Assembly: GCF_003732275.1 (NCBI RefSeq)
Contig: NZ_MOBM01000019.1
Span: 1 to 64,000, forward strand
Length of the DNA: 64,000 nt
Origin: Pseudomonas frederiksbergensis
GTDB lineage: Bacteria; Pseudomonadota; Gammaproteobacteria; Pseudomonadales; Pseudomonadaceae
Reading direction: 5' to 3'
Part shown: positions 8,834 to 17,975 of the stretch, piece by piece
Layout: each line of letters opens with the position of its first letter
Numbering within the stretch: the first letter of the stretch is position 1
Translations under genes and position numbers: made by a program
Notes under the pieces: model-generated
Seen by the model: the letters and a program-made list of their open reading frames with translations, nothing else
The model's database searches: none
What the model was told of the DNA's origin: nothing

Positions 8834-9759
8834 TGGATATCGATCTGCTGAGCAATATTTTCTACGCCATGGTCCGTTGCGGTACGCCGTTGTTGCTGGT
8901 GGCGCTGGGCGAGCTGATTTGCGAAAAGAGTGGCGTCCTCAATCTCGGGCAGGAAGGCATGATGCTGTTTGGCGCGGTGATCGGTTTTATCGTCGCGCTG
9001 AACAGCGGCAATCTCTGGCTCGGCGTGTTGCTGGCAATGCTCGCCGGGATGCTGTTGTCGTCGCTGTTTTCCTTGGTGGCACTGGTGTTCAACGCCAATC
9101 AAGTGGCGACCGGGTTGGCGCTGACGATCTTCGGCGTGGGCCTGTCGACCTTTGTCGGCGCAGCGTGGGTTGGTAAACCGTTGGCGGGTTTTGAGCCGGT
9201 GGCGATTCCGTTGTTGAGTGAAATCCCGCTGATCGGGCGGATGCTGTTTGCCCAGGACTTGTTGGTGTATCTGTCGTTCGCGCTGTTCACGTTAGTGGCT
9301 TGGTTGATTCTGAAAAGTCGCGTCGGGTTGATTATTCAGGCGGTCGGCGAAAACCCGGACGCGGCCAGCGCCATGGGCTTGCCGGTGTTGCGCGTGCGTA
9401 CGCTGGCGGTGCTGTTTGGCGGGGCAATGGCGGGGTTGGCCGGAGCTTATCTGTCCCTGGCGTACACGCCGATGTGGGCGGAAAACATGAGCGCCGGTCG
9501 TGGCTGGATTGCCTTGGCGCTGGTGGTGTTTGCCAGTTGGCGGGTATGGCGATTGCTGCTCGGGGCGTATCTGTTCGGGCTCGCCAGCATCCTGCATTTG
9601 GTGGCGCAGGGGTTGGGGCTGGCGATTCCGTCGAGCCTGCTGGCGATGCTGCCGTATGTCGCGACCATTGTGGTGTTGGTGCTGTTGTCCCGGGATGCCG
9701 TGCGCACACGGTTGTATGCGCCGGTTTCGTTGGGGCAGCCGTGGCAGGCCGGGCATTAG
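8833..9759 (+). CDS. ABC transporter permease (nucleoside/purine importer), subunit 2
   Basis: 308 residues from the ATG that shares a base with the previous stop codon (TGATG), a sign of translational coupling; a GTG three bases upstream is the alternative. RbsC/YufQ-like permease with the hallmark ELICEKSGVLNLGQEGMML near residue 27 and ALVVFASWRVWRLLLGAYLFG near residue 232. It forms the heterodimeric channel with subunit 1. The binding protein of the system is not here but probably at 14531. Confidence 0.9.
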   Translation: MDIDLLSNIFYAMVRCGTPLLLVALGELICEKSGVLNLGQEGMMLFGAVIGFIVALNSGNLWLGVLLAMLAGMLLSSLFSLVALVFNANQVATGLALTIFGVGLSTFVGAAWVGKPLAGFEPVAIPLLSEIPLIGRMLFAQDLLVYLSFALFTLVAWLILKSRVGLIIQAVGENPDAASAMGLPVLRVRTLAVLFGGAMAGLAGAYLSLAYTPMWAENMSAGRGWIALALVVFASWRVWRLLLGAYLFGLASILHLVAQGLGLAIPSSLLAMLPYVATIVVLVLLSRDAVRTRLYAPVSLGQPWQAGH

Positions 9760-9780
9760 TGGTTGCCTGCACGGGCCTTA

Positions 9781-9873
9781 TCCCGAGCAGGCTCGGTCCC
9801 ACAGTTGACCGAGTCGAATCGGATTTTTGTGATGAATACAAATCTACTGTGGGAGCGAGCCTGCTCGCGATGG
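9781..9873. repeat. REP pair (REPIN)
   Basis: Inverted REP palindromes (CGAGCAGGCTCGGTCCCACA and TGTGGGAGCGAGCCTGCTCG) about 45 bp apart. The right half overlaps the last codons of the minus-strand gene 9844-10266. Confidence 0.85.
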
Positions 9874-10266
9874 CTGCCGCACTGGCATCACCTGAACAAC
9901 GCCCCACGCCAATTCAAAGACCAAGAAAACAACCAGCAATGAACTGGCGCCGTGGAGCAAGGCATACAGCTGCCAAGCCGAAAACAGAAACCGCCCCACC
10001 GCGTCATACCGCCCAAACACCTGCTGCGGATCACGAATCCGCAGCACCGCCCAGACACACACAATCGAACCCAACAAATTCGCCATCAGCATGTGCATCG
10101 GCTCGAACGACGGTAGCTCACCAGGCAGATTGAAAGCCTGACTCACGCTCAACAACACACCATGCAACGCCGCAAAACTCCACGGTGTCACAAAAGCAGC
10201 GGTCACGATCAGGTCGTACCACGCACTGCCACGCACCACTTGACGATATTGCGTTGAAGTCCACAT
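9844..10266 (-). CDS. Small integral membrane protein of unknown function
   Basis: 140 residues from the ATG at 10266, chosen because GGAG lies 8 bases upstream; an ATG at 10272 is only 2 bases from it. Three or four predicted membrane helices: about residues 17-45 (VTAAFVTPWSFAALHGVLLS), 57-77 and 87-125 (LYALLHGASSLLVVFLVFEL). No family recognised. The C-terminal nine or so residues (PSRAGSLPQ) are encoded by a REP palindrome, so the natural end may have been altered by the repeat. It is divergent from a MerR regulator with a MerR-type operator between them, which suggests it is that regulator's target. Confidence 0.65.
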   Translation of the reverse strand: MWTSTQYRQVVRGSAWYDLIVTAAFVTPWSFAALHGVLLSVSQAFNLPGELPSFEPMHMLMANLLGSIVCVWAVLRIRDPQQVFGRYDAVGRFLFSAWQLYALLHGASSLLVVFLVFELAWGVVQVMPVRQPSRAGSLPQ

Positions 10267-10298
10267 CGGCATTGCTCCATAAATTCAGGGAGCAACAA

Positions 10299-10329
10299 GG
10301 CTAAAGCCTGGAGTATGCTCCAGGGTCAA
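10299..10329 (-). promoter_or_regulatory. MerR-type operator/promoter of the membrane-protein gene
   Basis: An 18-bp near-perfect dyad CCTGGAGTATGCTCCAGG (10307-10324) sits directly after a minus-strand -35 box TTGACC (10324-10329). A 19-bp spacer leads to a weak -10 (TTAGCC). A long spacer containing a dyad is the hallmark of MerR-activated promoters. It faces the membrane-protein gene, and the MerR gene starts 22 bp away on the other side. Confidence 0.6.
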
Positions 10330-10345
10330 GCCCTCTCGAGACGTC

Positions 10346-10699
10346 ATGATGCGCATCGGTGAATTAGCCCTGGCCAGCGCTGTGAGCCGCGACACGCTGC
10401 GCTTCTACGAGCAGCGCGGACTGATTGCGGCGCAACGCAGTGCCAACGGTTATCGCGACTATCCGGCGGAGATGGTGCAACTGGTGCTGTACATCAAGAC
10501 CGCTCAGCGGTTGGGCTTTACCCTTGGCGAGATCGGCAGCAGCGTCGCCGCGTTGTGGCAGGCACCCGACCCAGCCAATGCCATTACCCAGCTGCTGCAA
10601 GACAAACTGAACCTGATCGAAACCCGCATGGCCGAGCTCGATGTCTTGCGTCAGGAACTGCAACATCGGCTCGGTCAACGTTGTCCTTTAAATCCGTGA
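10346..10699 (+). CDS. MerR-family transcriptional regulator
   Basis: 117 residues. The N-terminal winged-helix MerR domain is at residues 1-70 (RIGELALASAVSRDTLRFYEQRG with the following LIAAQRSANGYRDY), then a dimerisation coiled coil. Only one cysteine remains near the C-terminus (residue 113), so it lacks the cysteine pair of CueR/ZntR-type metal sensors. It more likely senses a small molecule or redox state. The genes on each side, a divergent membrane protein and a co-directional SDR 25 bp downstream, are the probable regulon. Confidence 0.88.
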   Translation: MMRIGELALASAVSRDTLRFYEQRGLIAAQRSANGYRDYPAEMVQLVLYIKTAQRLGFTLGEIGSSVAALWQAPDPANAITQLLQDKLNLIETRMAELDVLRQELQHRLGQRCPLNP

Positions 10700-10724
10700 T
10701 TCTCATCCATCAAGGAAGCCATTC

Positions 10725-11411
10725 ATGTCTACGGTAAAAACCGCACTCATCATCGGTGCCTCCCGAGGCTTGGGCCTCGGTCTGGTGAAAACGCTGCTGG
10801 CCGACGGTTGGCAAGTCACCGCCACCGTGCGCAACCCGCAGAGCGCCGAAGCCTTGCAAGCGTTGGGCAAGGTGCGGATCGAAAAACTCGACATGGACGA
10901 TCAGCAAGCGGTCATCGCCCTGAGCCAACAACTCAAGAATGAAGTGTTCGACCTGTTGTTCGTGAATGCCGGGGTCAAGGGCCCGGAGGTCCAGACGCCG
11001 GGCGGCGCGACGTTGGCCGAGGTCGGTCAATTGTTCTTCACCAACGCCGTGGCGCCGATCAATCTGGCCCAGCGTTTTGTCGGGCAGATTCGTGAAGACA
11101 GCGGCGTGCTGGCGTTCATGAGTTCGGTGCTGGGCAGCGTGACCATGCCCGACGCGCCGGAGCTGGCGCTGTACAAGGCCAGCAAAGCGGCGCTGAACTC
11201 CATGACCAACAGCTTCGTCACCCAATTGGGTGAACAGAAACTCACCGTGCTGTCGCTGCATCCGGGTTGGGTGAAGACTGATATGGGCGGTGAAGGCGCG
11301 GACATTGATGTGGAAACCAGCACCCGCGGGCTGATCGATCAGGTGAATGCGTATGCCGGCAAGGGTGGACATCATTTTGTGAACTACAGGGGTGAGACCA
11401 TTCCCTGGTAA
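10725..11411 (+). CDS. SDR-family NAD(P)-dependent oxidoreductase
   Basis: 228 residues, classical short-chain dehydrogenase length. Cofactor motif GASRGLGLG at residues 11-19, NAG motif at about residue 82, catalytic serine in MSSVLG (about residue 128) and YKASK (about residue 148). It resembles the C-factor (CsgA)-like SDR subgroup; substrate unknown. The gene follows the MerR gene by 25 bp and may be co-transcribed with it. A REPIN lies directly behind it. Confidence 0.88.
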   Translation: MSTVKTALIIGASRGLGLGLVKTLLADGWQVTATVRNPQSAEALQALGKVRIEKLDMDDQQAVIALSQQLKNEVFDLLFVNAGVKGPEVQTPGGATLAEVGQLFFTNAVAPINLAQRFVGQIREDSGVLAFMSSVLGSVTMPDAPELALYKASKAALNSMTNSFVTQLGEQKLTVLSLHPGWVKTDMGGEGADIDVETSTRGLIDQVNAYAGKGGHHFVNYRGETIPW

Positions 11412-11421
11412 TCACCACATT

Positions 11422-11519
11422 CCCCTGTGGGAGCGAGCCTGCTCGCGATAGCGGTCTGACATTCAAAATTAATGCTGAATGCAATGGCCCCATCGCGAGC
11501 AGGCTCGCTCCCACAGGGG
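11422..11519. repeat. REP pair (REPIN)
   Basis: Full inverted pair, CCTGTGGGAGCGAGCCTGCT at the left and its complement at the right, with about 40 bp between. A third degraded REP-like stretch (GGGCTTGCCCGCGAAGC) follows at 11540-11560. Confidence 0.9.
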
Positions 11520-11666
11520 TTTCGCGTTGTCCTGTCGGGCCGGGCTTGCCCGCGAAGCTTTTTTGTTCGAAACTCCGCACCTCGCCCCCGTGGCGACCCT
11601 GGATCAGCAGACAGGGCAACACTGAGCTGGCAACCCTGAACCCAACTTTCAGAGGAGCCGGCCACC

Positions 11667-13025
11667 ATGCCTGCGACCCGTACCTGGTTAAAAAATCCCC
11701 TCGCCATTTTCACAGCCAACACGCTCGATGCCCGTGGCGGTCTGGTGCTGCAAGACGGTTTGATCGTCGAAGTGCTCAGCGCCGGCCAGCAACCCTCCGC
11801 GCCCTGTGACCACGTTTTCGATGCTCGCGAACACGTGATCCTGCCGGGGCTGATCAACACCCATCACCACTTCTATCAAACCCTGACCCGTGCCTGGGCG
11901 CCGGTGGTTAATCAGCCGTTGTTCCCGTGGTTGAAAACCCTCTATCCAGTCTGGGCTCGTCTCACCCCTGAAAAACTTGCCCTCGCTACGAAAGTCGCGT
12001 TGGCCGAGTTGCTGCTGTCCGGTTGCACCACCGCGGCCGATCACCATTACCTGTTTCCGGAAGGCCTGGAAAACGCGATCGATGTGCAGGTCGAGAGTGT
12101 TCGCGAACTGGGCATGCGCGCCATGCTCACTCGCGGTTCCATGAGTCTCGGCGAAAAAGACGGCGGCCTGCCTCCGCAGCAAACCGTCCAGGAAGGCGAA
12201 GTGATCCTCGACGACAGCCAACGCTTGATTGCCGCGTACCACGAGCGTGGTGATGGTGCGCAGATTCAAATCGCCCTGGCGCCGTGCTCACCGTTCTCGG
12301 TGACCCCGGAAATCATGTCCGCCAGCGCCGAACTGGCGAACACCCTCGACGTGCGCCTGCACACGCACCTGGCAGAAACCCTCGATGAGGAAGACTTCTG
12401 CCTGCAACGCTTCGGCCTGCGTACTGTCGATTATCTGGACAGCGTCGGCTGGCTCGGGCCGCGTACCTGGCTGGCCCACGGCATTCATTTCAACCCCGAC
12501 GAAATCGTCCGTCTCGGCGCGGCCGGCACGGGTATTTGCCATTGCCCGAGTTCGAACATGCGCCTGGCCTCCGGCATTTGCCCGACGCTGGACCTGACCG
12601 CTGCGGGTGCGTTGCTGGGTCTGGGTGTGGACGGTTCGGCGTCCAACGATGCGTCGAACATGATCCTCGAAACCCGTCAGGCGCTGTACATCCAGCGGCT
12701 GCGTTATGGCGCGCAAAAGATTACGCCGGAATTGGTACTGGGCTGGGCGACCAAGGGCTCGGCGAGTTTGCTCGGGCGCAGCGATATCGGTGAACTGGCG
12801 GTGGGCAAGCAGGCGGATCTGGCGCTGTTCAAACTGGATGAACTGCGCTTCTCCGGCAGCCATGATCCGGTGTCGGCGCTGCTGCTGTGCGGCGCGGATC
12901 GGGCGGACCGGGTGATGATCGGCGGAAAGTGGCGGGTGATCGATGGTCAGGTTGAGGGGTTGGATCTGAAAGGGTTGATTGCCGATCATAGCCAGGCGGC
13001 TCGGCAGTTGATCAGCGGCGTCTGA
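11667..13025 (+). CDS. 8-oxoguanine deaminase (amidohydrolase)
   Basis: 452 residues, ATG with a strong AGAGGAG site 10 bp upstream. Amidohydrolase superfamily: metal-binding HxH at H66-x-H68 within LINTHHHFYQTLTRAW, a further His-Leu-Ala-Glu segment near residue 232 (LHTHLAE), LAHGIHF near residue 270, and the catalytic Asp in GVDGSASND near residue 319. The family member PA0142 of P. aeruginosa was shown to deaminate 8-oxoguanine to urate. Together with the purine importer and adenine deaminase it forms a purine-salvage set. Guanine or isocytosine deamination are the alternatives. Confidence 0.85.
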   Translation: MPATRTWLKNPLAIFTANTLDARGGLVLQDGLIVEVLSAGQQPSAPCDHVFDAREHVILPGLINTHHHFYQTLTRAWAPVVNQPLFPWLKTLYPVWARLTPEKLALATKVALAELLLSGCTTAADHHYLFPEGLENAIDVQVESVRELGMRAMLTRGSMSLGEKDGGLPPQQTVQEGEVILDDSQRLIAAYHERGDGAQIQIALAPCSPFSVTPEIMSASAELANTLDVRLHTHLAETLDEEDFCLQRFGLRTVDYLDSVGWLGPRTWLAHGIHFNPDEIVRLGAAGTGICHCPSSNMRLASGICPTLDLTAAGALLGLGVDGSASNDASNMILETRQALYIQRLRYGAQKITPELVLGWATKGSASLLGRSDIGELAVGKQADLALFKLDELRFSGSHDPVSALLLCGADRADRVMIGGKWRVIDGQVEGLDLKGLIADHSQAARQLISGV

Positions 13026-13040
13026 TACGACACCTGTCCC

Positions 13041-13131
13041 ATGTGGGAGCGAGCCTGCTCGCGATGACGGAGTGTCAGTCGGATCAATGGTGCCTGACAC
13101 ACCGCCATCGCGAGCAGGCTCGCTCCCACAG
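13041..13131. repeat. REP pair (REPIN)
   Basis: Inverted pair of GTGGGAGCGAGCCTGCTCGC palindromes with 45-50 bp between, in the gap between the convergent 8-oxoguanine deaminase and antiporter genes. Confidence 0.9.
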
Positions 13132-13145
13132 TGGCTTGTGGTGTT

Positions 13146-14234
13146 TCAGAGGCCCAACAACGACAACATGATGAACGTCGCAAACAGCACAAAGTGGGTC
13201 ATGCCTTCGATGGCATTAGTTTCGCCATCGTTGAGGTTGATCGCGCTGACGATCAGGGTGATGAAGATCATCACGGTTTGCACCGGGGTCATCGCCATCT
13301 GAAATGGCTGGCCAGTGTAGAGCGCCATCGCTTCCATCACCGGCACCGTCAGGATCACCGTCGATAGCGATGCACCCATGGCGATGTTGACCACCGACTG
13401 CATGCGATTGGCCAATGCCGCCCGCAACGCGGTCAGAATCTCCGGCGCCGCGGAAATTGCCGCCACCAGAATCGCCGTGATCACCGGCGGTGCGCCTGTT
13501 CCTTCCAGGCCCAGATCGAGGGTCTTGGACATGACTTCGGCCAATGCGCCGATCACCACCACGCCAAACACCAACGTGCCGATGCTCAACGCCAGATTGA
13601 TCGGTTCGGGCTCTTCGTCCGGTTCCTTCCTGCGACGTTTTTCCGGGTAGCTGTAGCTGAAGAAATAACTGTGCGGCCCGACCTGCATGCGCAGGAACAA
13701 GGCGTAGAGCACGACCATCGCGCCGATGGTGAAGGCTGAATAGAGTTTCCAGTTGGCCTCGGGAATGAACTCCGGCACCACCATGGAAACGCCCATGGCG
13801 GTTAGGATCATCACGCTGTAGCTGCGCGCCGAATCGTCGTTGTAAGACTGTTCACCGTGCTTGAGCCCGCCCATCAACGCGGCCAGGCCGAGGATGCCGT
13901 TGATGTCGAGCATCACCGCTGAATAAATCGTGTCGCGAACCAGCGTTTTTGAGGCTTCGTTACTCATCATGATCGCCAGGATCACCACTTCCACCAATAC
14001 CGCTGCCAGGGTCAGGATCATCGTGCCGTAAGGGTCGCCGACTTTTTCAGCGAGCAGCTCGGCTTGATGGGCGACGCGCATCGAGGCGGCGACGATGAAT
14101 GCGATCAGTACCAGGCCGGCGGTCAGTGCGATGGTCTGGCCGCTGTGCAGCAGCCAGTGCTCCATCGGGTAGGCGACGAAGGCGGCGATCAGGGCCAGCA
14201 GCAGAAACTTTTCTTGCTTGAGGAGTGTGAGCAT
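13146..14234 (-). CDS. Calcium/cation:proton antiporter, ChaA family
   Basis: 362 residues with about eleven membrane helices. The two repeated alpha motifs of the Ca2+/cation antiporter superfamily are visible: KVGDPYGTMILTLAAVLVEV near residue 65 and TAILVAAISAAPEILTALRA near residue 248. A charged loop (EKRRRKEPDEEPEP, about residue 198) separates the two halves. It should exchange Ca2+, Na+ or K+ for protons at the inner membrane. It stands alone on the minus strand within the purine cluster and is probably unrelated to it. Confidence 0.87.
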   Translation of the reverse strand: MLTLLKQEKFLLLALIAAFVAYPMEHWLLHSGQTIALTAGLVLIAFIVAASMRVAHQAELLAEKVGDPYGTMILTLAAVLVEVVILAIMMSNEASKTLVRDTIYSAVMLDINGILGLAALMGGLKHGEQSYNDDSARSYSVMILTAMGVSMVVPEFIPEANWKLYSAFTIGAMVVLYALFLRMQVGPHSYFFSYSYPEKRRRKEPDEEPEPINLALSIGTLVFGVVVIGALAEVMSKTLDLGLEGTGAPPVITAILVAAISAAPEILTALRAALANRMQSVVNIAMGASLSTVILTVPVMEAMALYTGQPFQMAMTPVQTVMIFITLIVSAINLNDGETNAIEGMTHFVLFATFIMLSLLGL

Positions 14235-14389
14235 CGCGGACCTTTTGCCGAACGGAGCGAAATCGGCGTGATGAGCTACTGACTGCGGGGCGGCGCCAAC
14301 GTTTCGTTACACCTTAGCGCACCAGTGGATGGCGTGGATTGGTGAGGGCGCACCGGGATGGTTCTGTGGTGAATTGAACATCAAAAGAT

Positions 14390-14461
14390 CGCAGCCTGCG
14401 GCAGCTCCTACAGGGGTACGCGAAATCATGTAGGAGCTGCCGCAGGCTGCGATCTTTTGAT
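14390..14461. repeat. AAAGATCGCAG hairpin repeat, complete
   Basis: Near-perfect inverted repeat: ATCAAAAGATCGCAGCCTGC... and its complement, with arms of about 29 bp and an 18-bp loop. It occupies the space upstream of the BMP gene. Confidence 0.85.
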
Positions 14462-14530
14462 TTTGTTGTCCTGTTGGTCAGCAATTTGCATTGCCCTCCT
14501 CCATCTCACAACAAAATGGAGTTCCAGTTC

Positions 14531-15613
14531 ATGCATAACCGTCCGTTGAAGCAGCTGCTTTGCGCTGTCGCCGCAGCCATCGGTCTGAGCGCCAGCCTGA
14601 CCGCGAGTGCCGCCGACCCGCTGAAAGTCGGCTTCGTCTATATCGGTCCGATCGGTGACCACGGCTGGACGTATCAGCATGAACAGGGACGCAAGGCGCT
14701 GGCTGAGAAATTCGGCGAGCAGATCACCACCAACTACGTGGAGAACGTCGCCGAGGGCGCCGATGCCGAGCGGGTGATCCGTAACATGGCCAAGGACAAG
14801 TACGACCTGATCTTCACCACGTCTTTTGGCTACATGAACCCGACCCTGAAAGTCGCCAAGCAATTTCCCAAGGTGACTTTCGAACACGCCACCGGCTACA
14901 AGCAGGACAAGAACCTTGGCACTTACCTGGCGCGCACTTACGAGGGTCGCTATGTCGGCGGTTTCCTTGCGGCGAAGATGACCAAGACCAAGAAAATCGG
15001 CTACGTCGCTTCTTTCCCGATTCCGGAAGTGATCCGCGACATCAACGCCATTCAACTGGCCCTGAACAAGTACAACCCTGGCACCGAGATCAAAGTGGTG
15101 TGGGTCAATTCATGGTTCGACCCGGGCAAGGAAGCCGACGCCGCCAATGCGCTGATCGACCAGGGCGTGGACGTGGTGTTCCAGCACACCGACAGCCCGG
15201 CACCGATCCAGGCGGCCGAACGGCGCGGCGTGTATGCCGTCGGTTATGCATCGGACATGGCGCACTTCGGGCCGAAAGCGGTGCTGACGTCTATCGTCAA
15301 CGACTGGGGGCCGCATTACATTCAGGCGACCCAAAGCGTGCTCGACCACACATGGAAATCCCAGGATTACTGGGGCGGTCTGAAGGAAGGCACGGTTGAG
15401 CTGCCGATCAGCGACCTGGTGCCGGCTGCGGTGAAAACCGAAGCCGAGCAGATCATTGCCGACATCAAGAGCGGTGCCCTGCATCCGTTCAGCGGGCCGA
15501 TCAAGGATCAGGCCGGCGTGGAGAAAATTCCGGCGGGCGCGACGGCAACCAATACAGAACTGGCGTCGATGAACTACTACGTCGAAGGGATGAAGGCCGA
15601 GATACCGAAGTGA
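14531..15613 (+). CDS. BMP-family ABC transporter substrate-binding protein
   Basis: 360 residues from the ATG at 14531 (GGAG 9 bp upstream); a Met five codons earlier is in frame but would put charged residues before the leader. A signal peptide of about 26 residues ends in SLTASA before ADPLKVGF. The PnrA/BMP fold is recognisable by YIGPIGDHGWTYQHEQGR (about residue 38) and DLIFTTSFGYM. BMP proteins bind purine nucleosides, so this is the likely periplasmic partner of the ATPase and permeases at 6150-9759, although about 4.8 kb separates them. It is followed by a 2OG oxygenase and a deaminase on the same strand. Confidence 0.9.
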   Translation: MHNRPLKQLLCAVAAAIGLSASLTASAADPLKVGFVYIGPIGDHGWTYQHEQGRKALAEKFGEQITTNYVENVAEGADAERVIRNMAKDKYDLIFTTSFGYMNPTLKVAKQFPKVTFEHATGYKQDKNLGTYLARTYEGRYVGGFLAAKMTKTKKIGYVASFPIPEVIRDINAIQLALNKYNPGTEIKVVWVNSWFDPGKEADAANALIDQGVDVVFQHTDSPAPIQAAERRGVYAVGYASDMAHFGPKAVLTSIVNDWGPHYIQATQSVLDHTWKSQDYWGGLKEGTVELPISDLVPAAVKTEAEQIIADIKSGALHPFSGPIKDQAGVEKIPAGATATNTELASMNYYVEGMKAEIPK

Positions 15614-15634
15614 CTTAGCCAGACACGAAACCCC

Positions 15635-15724
15635 GTGGGAGCGAGCCTGCTCGCGATGAAGCCATTACATTCAGCATCAATGTTGAATGTAAGTCCGCTA
15701 TCGCGAGCAGGCTCGCTCCCACAA
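15635..15724. repeat. REP pair (REPIN)
   Basis: Inverted GTGGGAGCGAGCCTGCTCGC pair with about 42 bp between, separating the BMP gene from the 2OG oxygenase gene. Confidence 0.9.
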
Positions 15725-15753
15725 TGGATTTTCAGCGTTCTGAAGGACTGCGC

Positions 15754-16719
15754 ATGAACCAACTCCCAATCATCGACATCAGCCCGCTCTACAGCGCTGA
15801 TCAAAATGCCTGGCAGTCGATCGCCACACAAATCGACCATGCCTGCCGCGAATGGGGCTTCTTCTATATCAAGGGTCACCCGATCGCCCCGTCGCGTATC
15901 GATGCCGTGCTCGACCATGCCCAACGTTTCTTCGCCCTGCCCACCGCCGAAAAACTCAAGATCGACATCACCCAGACCCGCCACCACCGCGGCTATGGCG
16001 CCATCGCCACCGAGCAACTCGACCCGAGCAAACCCAGCGATCTGAAAGAAACCTTCGACATGGGCCTGCACCTGCCGGCCGATCATCCCGAGGTTATTGC
16101 GGAAAAACCTTTGCGCGGTCCCAATCGTCATCCGTCGATGCCCGGCTGGGAATCGCTGATGGAGCAACACTACGTCGACATGCAGGCGCTCGCTCAAACC
16201 CTGCTGCGGGCCACGACCCTGGCGCTGGGCATTGAGCGTGATTTCTTCGATTCCCGTTTCAAAGAACCGGTCAGTGTCCTGCGGATGATTCATTACCCGC
16301 CGCGCCATACTGCCAGCACCAAAGATCAGCAAGGTGCCGGCGCTCACACCGATTACGGCTGCATCACCCTGCTCTACCAGGATGCCGCTGGCGGTCTGCA
16401 AGTGCGCAACGTGCAGGGCGAATGGATCGATGCGCCGCCGATCGAAGGCACGTTCGTGGTCAACCTCGGCGACATGATGGCGCGCTGGAGCAACGACCGT
16501 TACCTGTCGACGCCGCACCGGGTGATCAGCCCGCTTGGGGTGGACCGGTACTCGATGCCGTTCTTTGCCGAACCGCATCCCGACACCGTCATTGAATGCC
16601 TGCCCGGTTGCCAGGACGATCAGCATCCGGCGAAATATCCTTCCACCACCTGCGCCGAGTTCCTGCTGTCGCGCTTTGCCGATACCTACGCCTATCGACG
16701 GGAACAGGAAACCGTGTAA
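15754..16719 (+). CDS. 2-oxoglutarate/Fe(II)-dependent oxygenase, isopenicillin-N-synthase-like
   Basis: 321 residues from the ATG at 15754 (MNQLPIIDIS). The N-terminal DIOX_N domain has CREWGFFYIKGH near residue 34. In the C-terminal jelly roll the iron ligands are H198 and D200 (AHTDYG) and H255 (TPHRV), with the 2OG-binding arginine in RYS about ten residues later. All catalytic residues are present. It lies between a nucleoside-binding protein and an adenine deaminase, so a modified purine or nucleoside substrate is conceivable, but family members act on many compounds and the substrate is unknown. Confidence 0.88.
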   Translation: MNQLPIIDISPLYSADQNAWQSIATQIDHACREWGFFYIKGHPIAPSRIDAVLDHAQRFFALPTAEKLKIDITQTRHHRGYGAIATEQLDPSKPSDLKETFDMGLHLPADHPEVIAEKPLRGPNRHPSMPGWESLMEQHYVDMQALAQTLLRATTLALGIERDFFDSRFKEPVSVLRMIHYPPRHTASTKDQQGAGAHTDYGCITLLYQDAAGGLQVRNVQGEWIDAPPIEGTFVVNLGDMMARWSNDRYLSTPHRVISPLGVDRYSMPFFAEPHPDTVIECLPGCQDDQHPAKYPSTTCAEFLLSRFADTYAYRREQETV

Positions 16720-16767
16720 TGAACCGGCTGGTCAGGTTTTGCTCATTGTTTCTGCGGGCATCTGTAG

Positions 16768-17754
<987 letters not shown>

Positions 17755-17755
17755 A

Positions 17756-17837
17756 ATCAAAAGATCGCAGCCTTCGGCAGCTCCTACAGGTGTACACATA
17801 ACCTTGTAGGACCTGCCGAAGGCTGCGATCTTTTTTT
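17756..17837. repeat. AAAGATCGCAG hairpin repeat acting as probable terminator
   Basis: Complete inverted repeat of the GATCGCAGCCTTCGGCAGCT family ending in CGATCTTTTTTTG. It starts right at the stop of the adenine deaminase gene. The run of seven T residues on the plus strand makes it a good intrinsic terminator. Confidence 0.8.
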
Positions 17838-17871
17838 GCATCTACCCCACAATAGAAATCACCGCACAACC

Positions 17872-17964
17872 CATGTGGGAGCGGGCTTGCTCGCGAAGGC
17901 GGCGTGTCAGTCAACGATGATGTCGACTGGCATACCGCTTTCGCGAGCAAGCCCGCTCCCACAT
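17872..17964. repeat. REP pair (REPIN)
   Basis: Inverted pair of the GTGGGAGCGGGCTTGCTCGC subtype with about 40 bp between, directly behind the stop of the minus-strand MFS gene. Confidence 0.9.
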
Positions 17965-17975
17965 TTAATCGGTGA

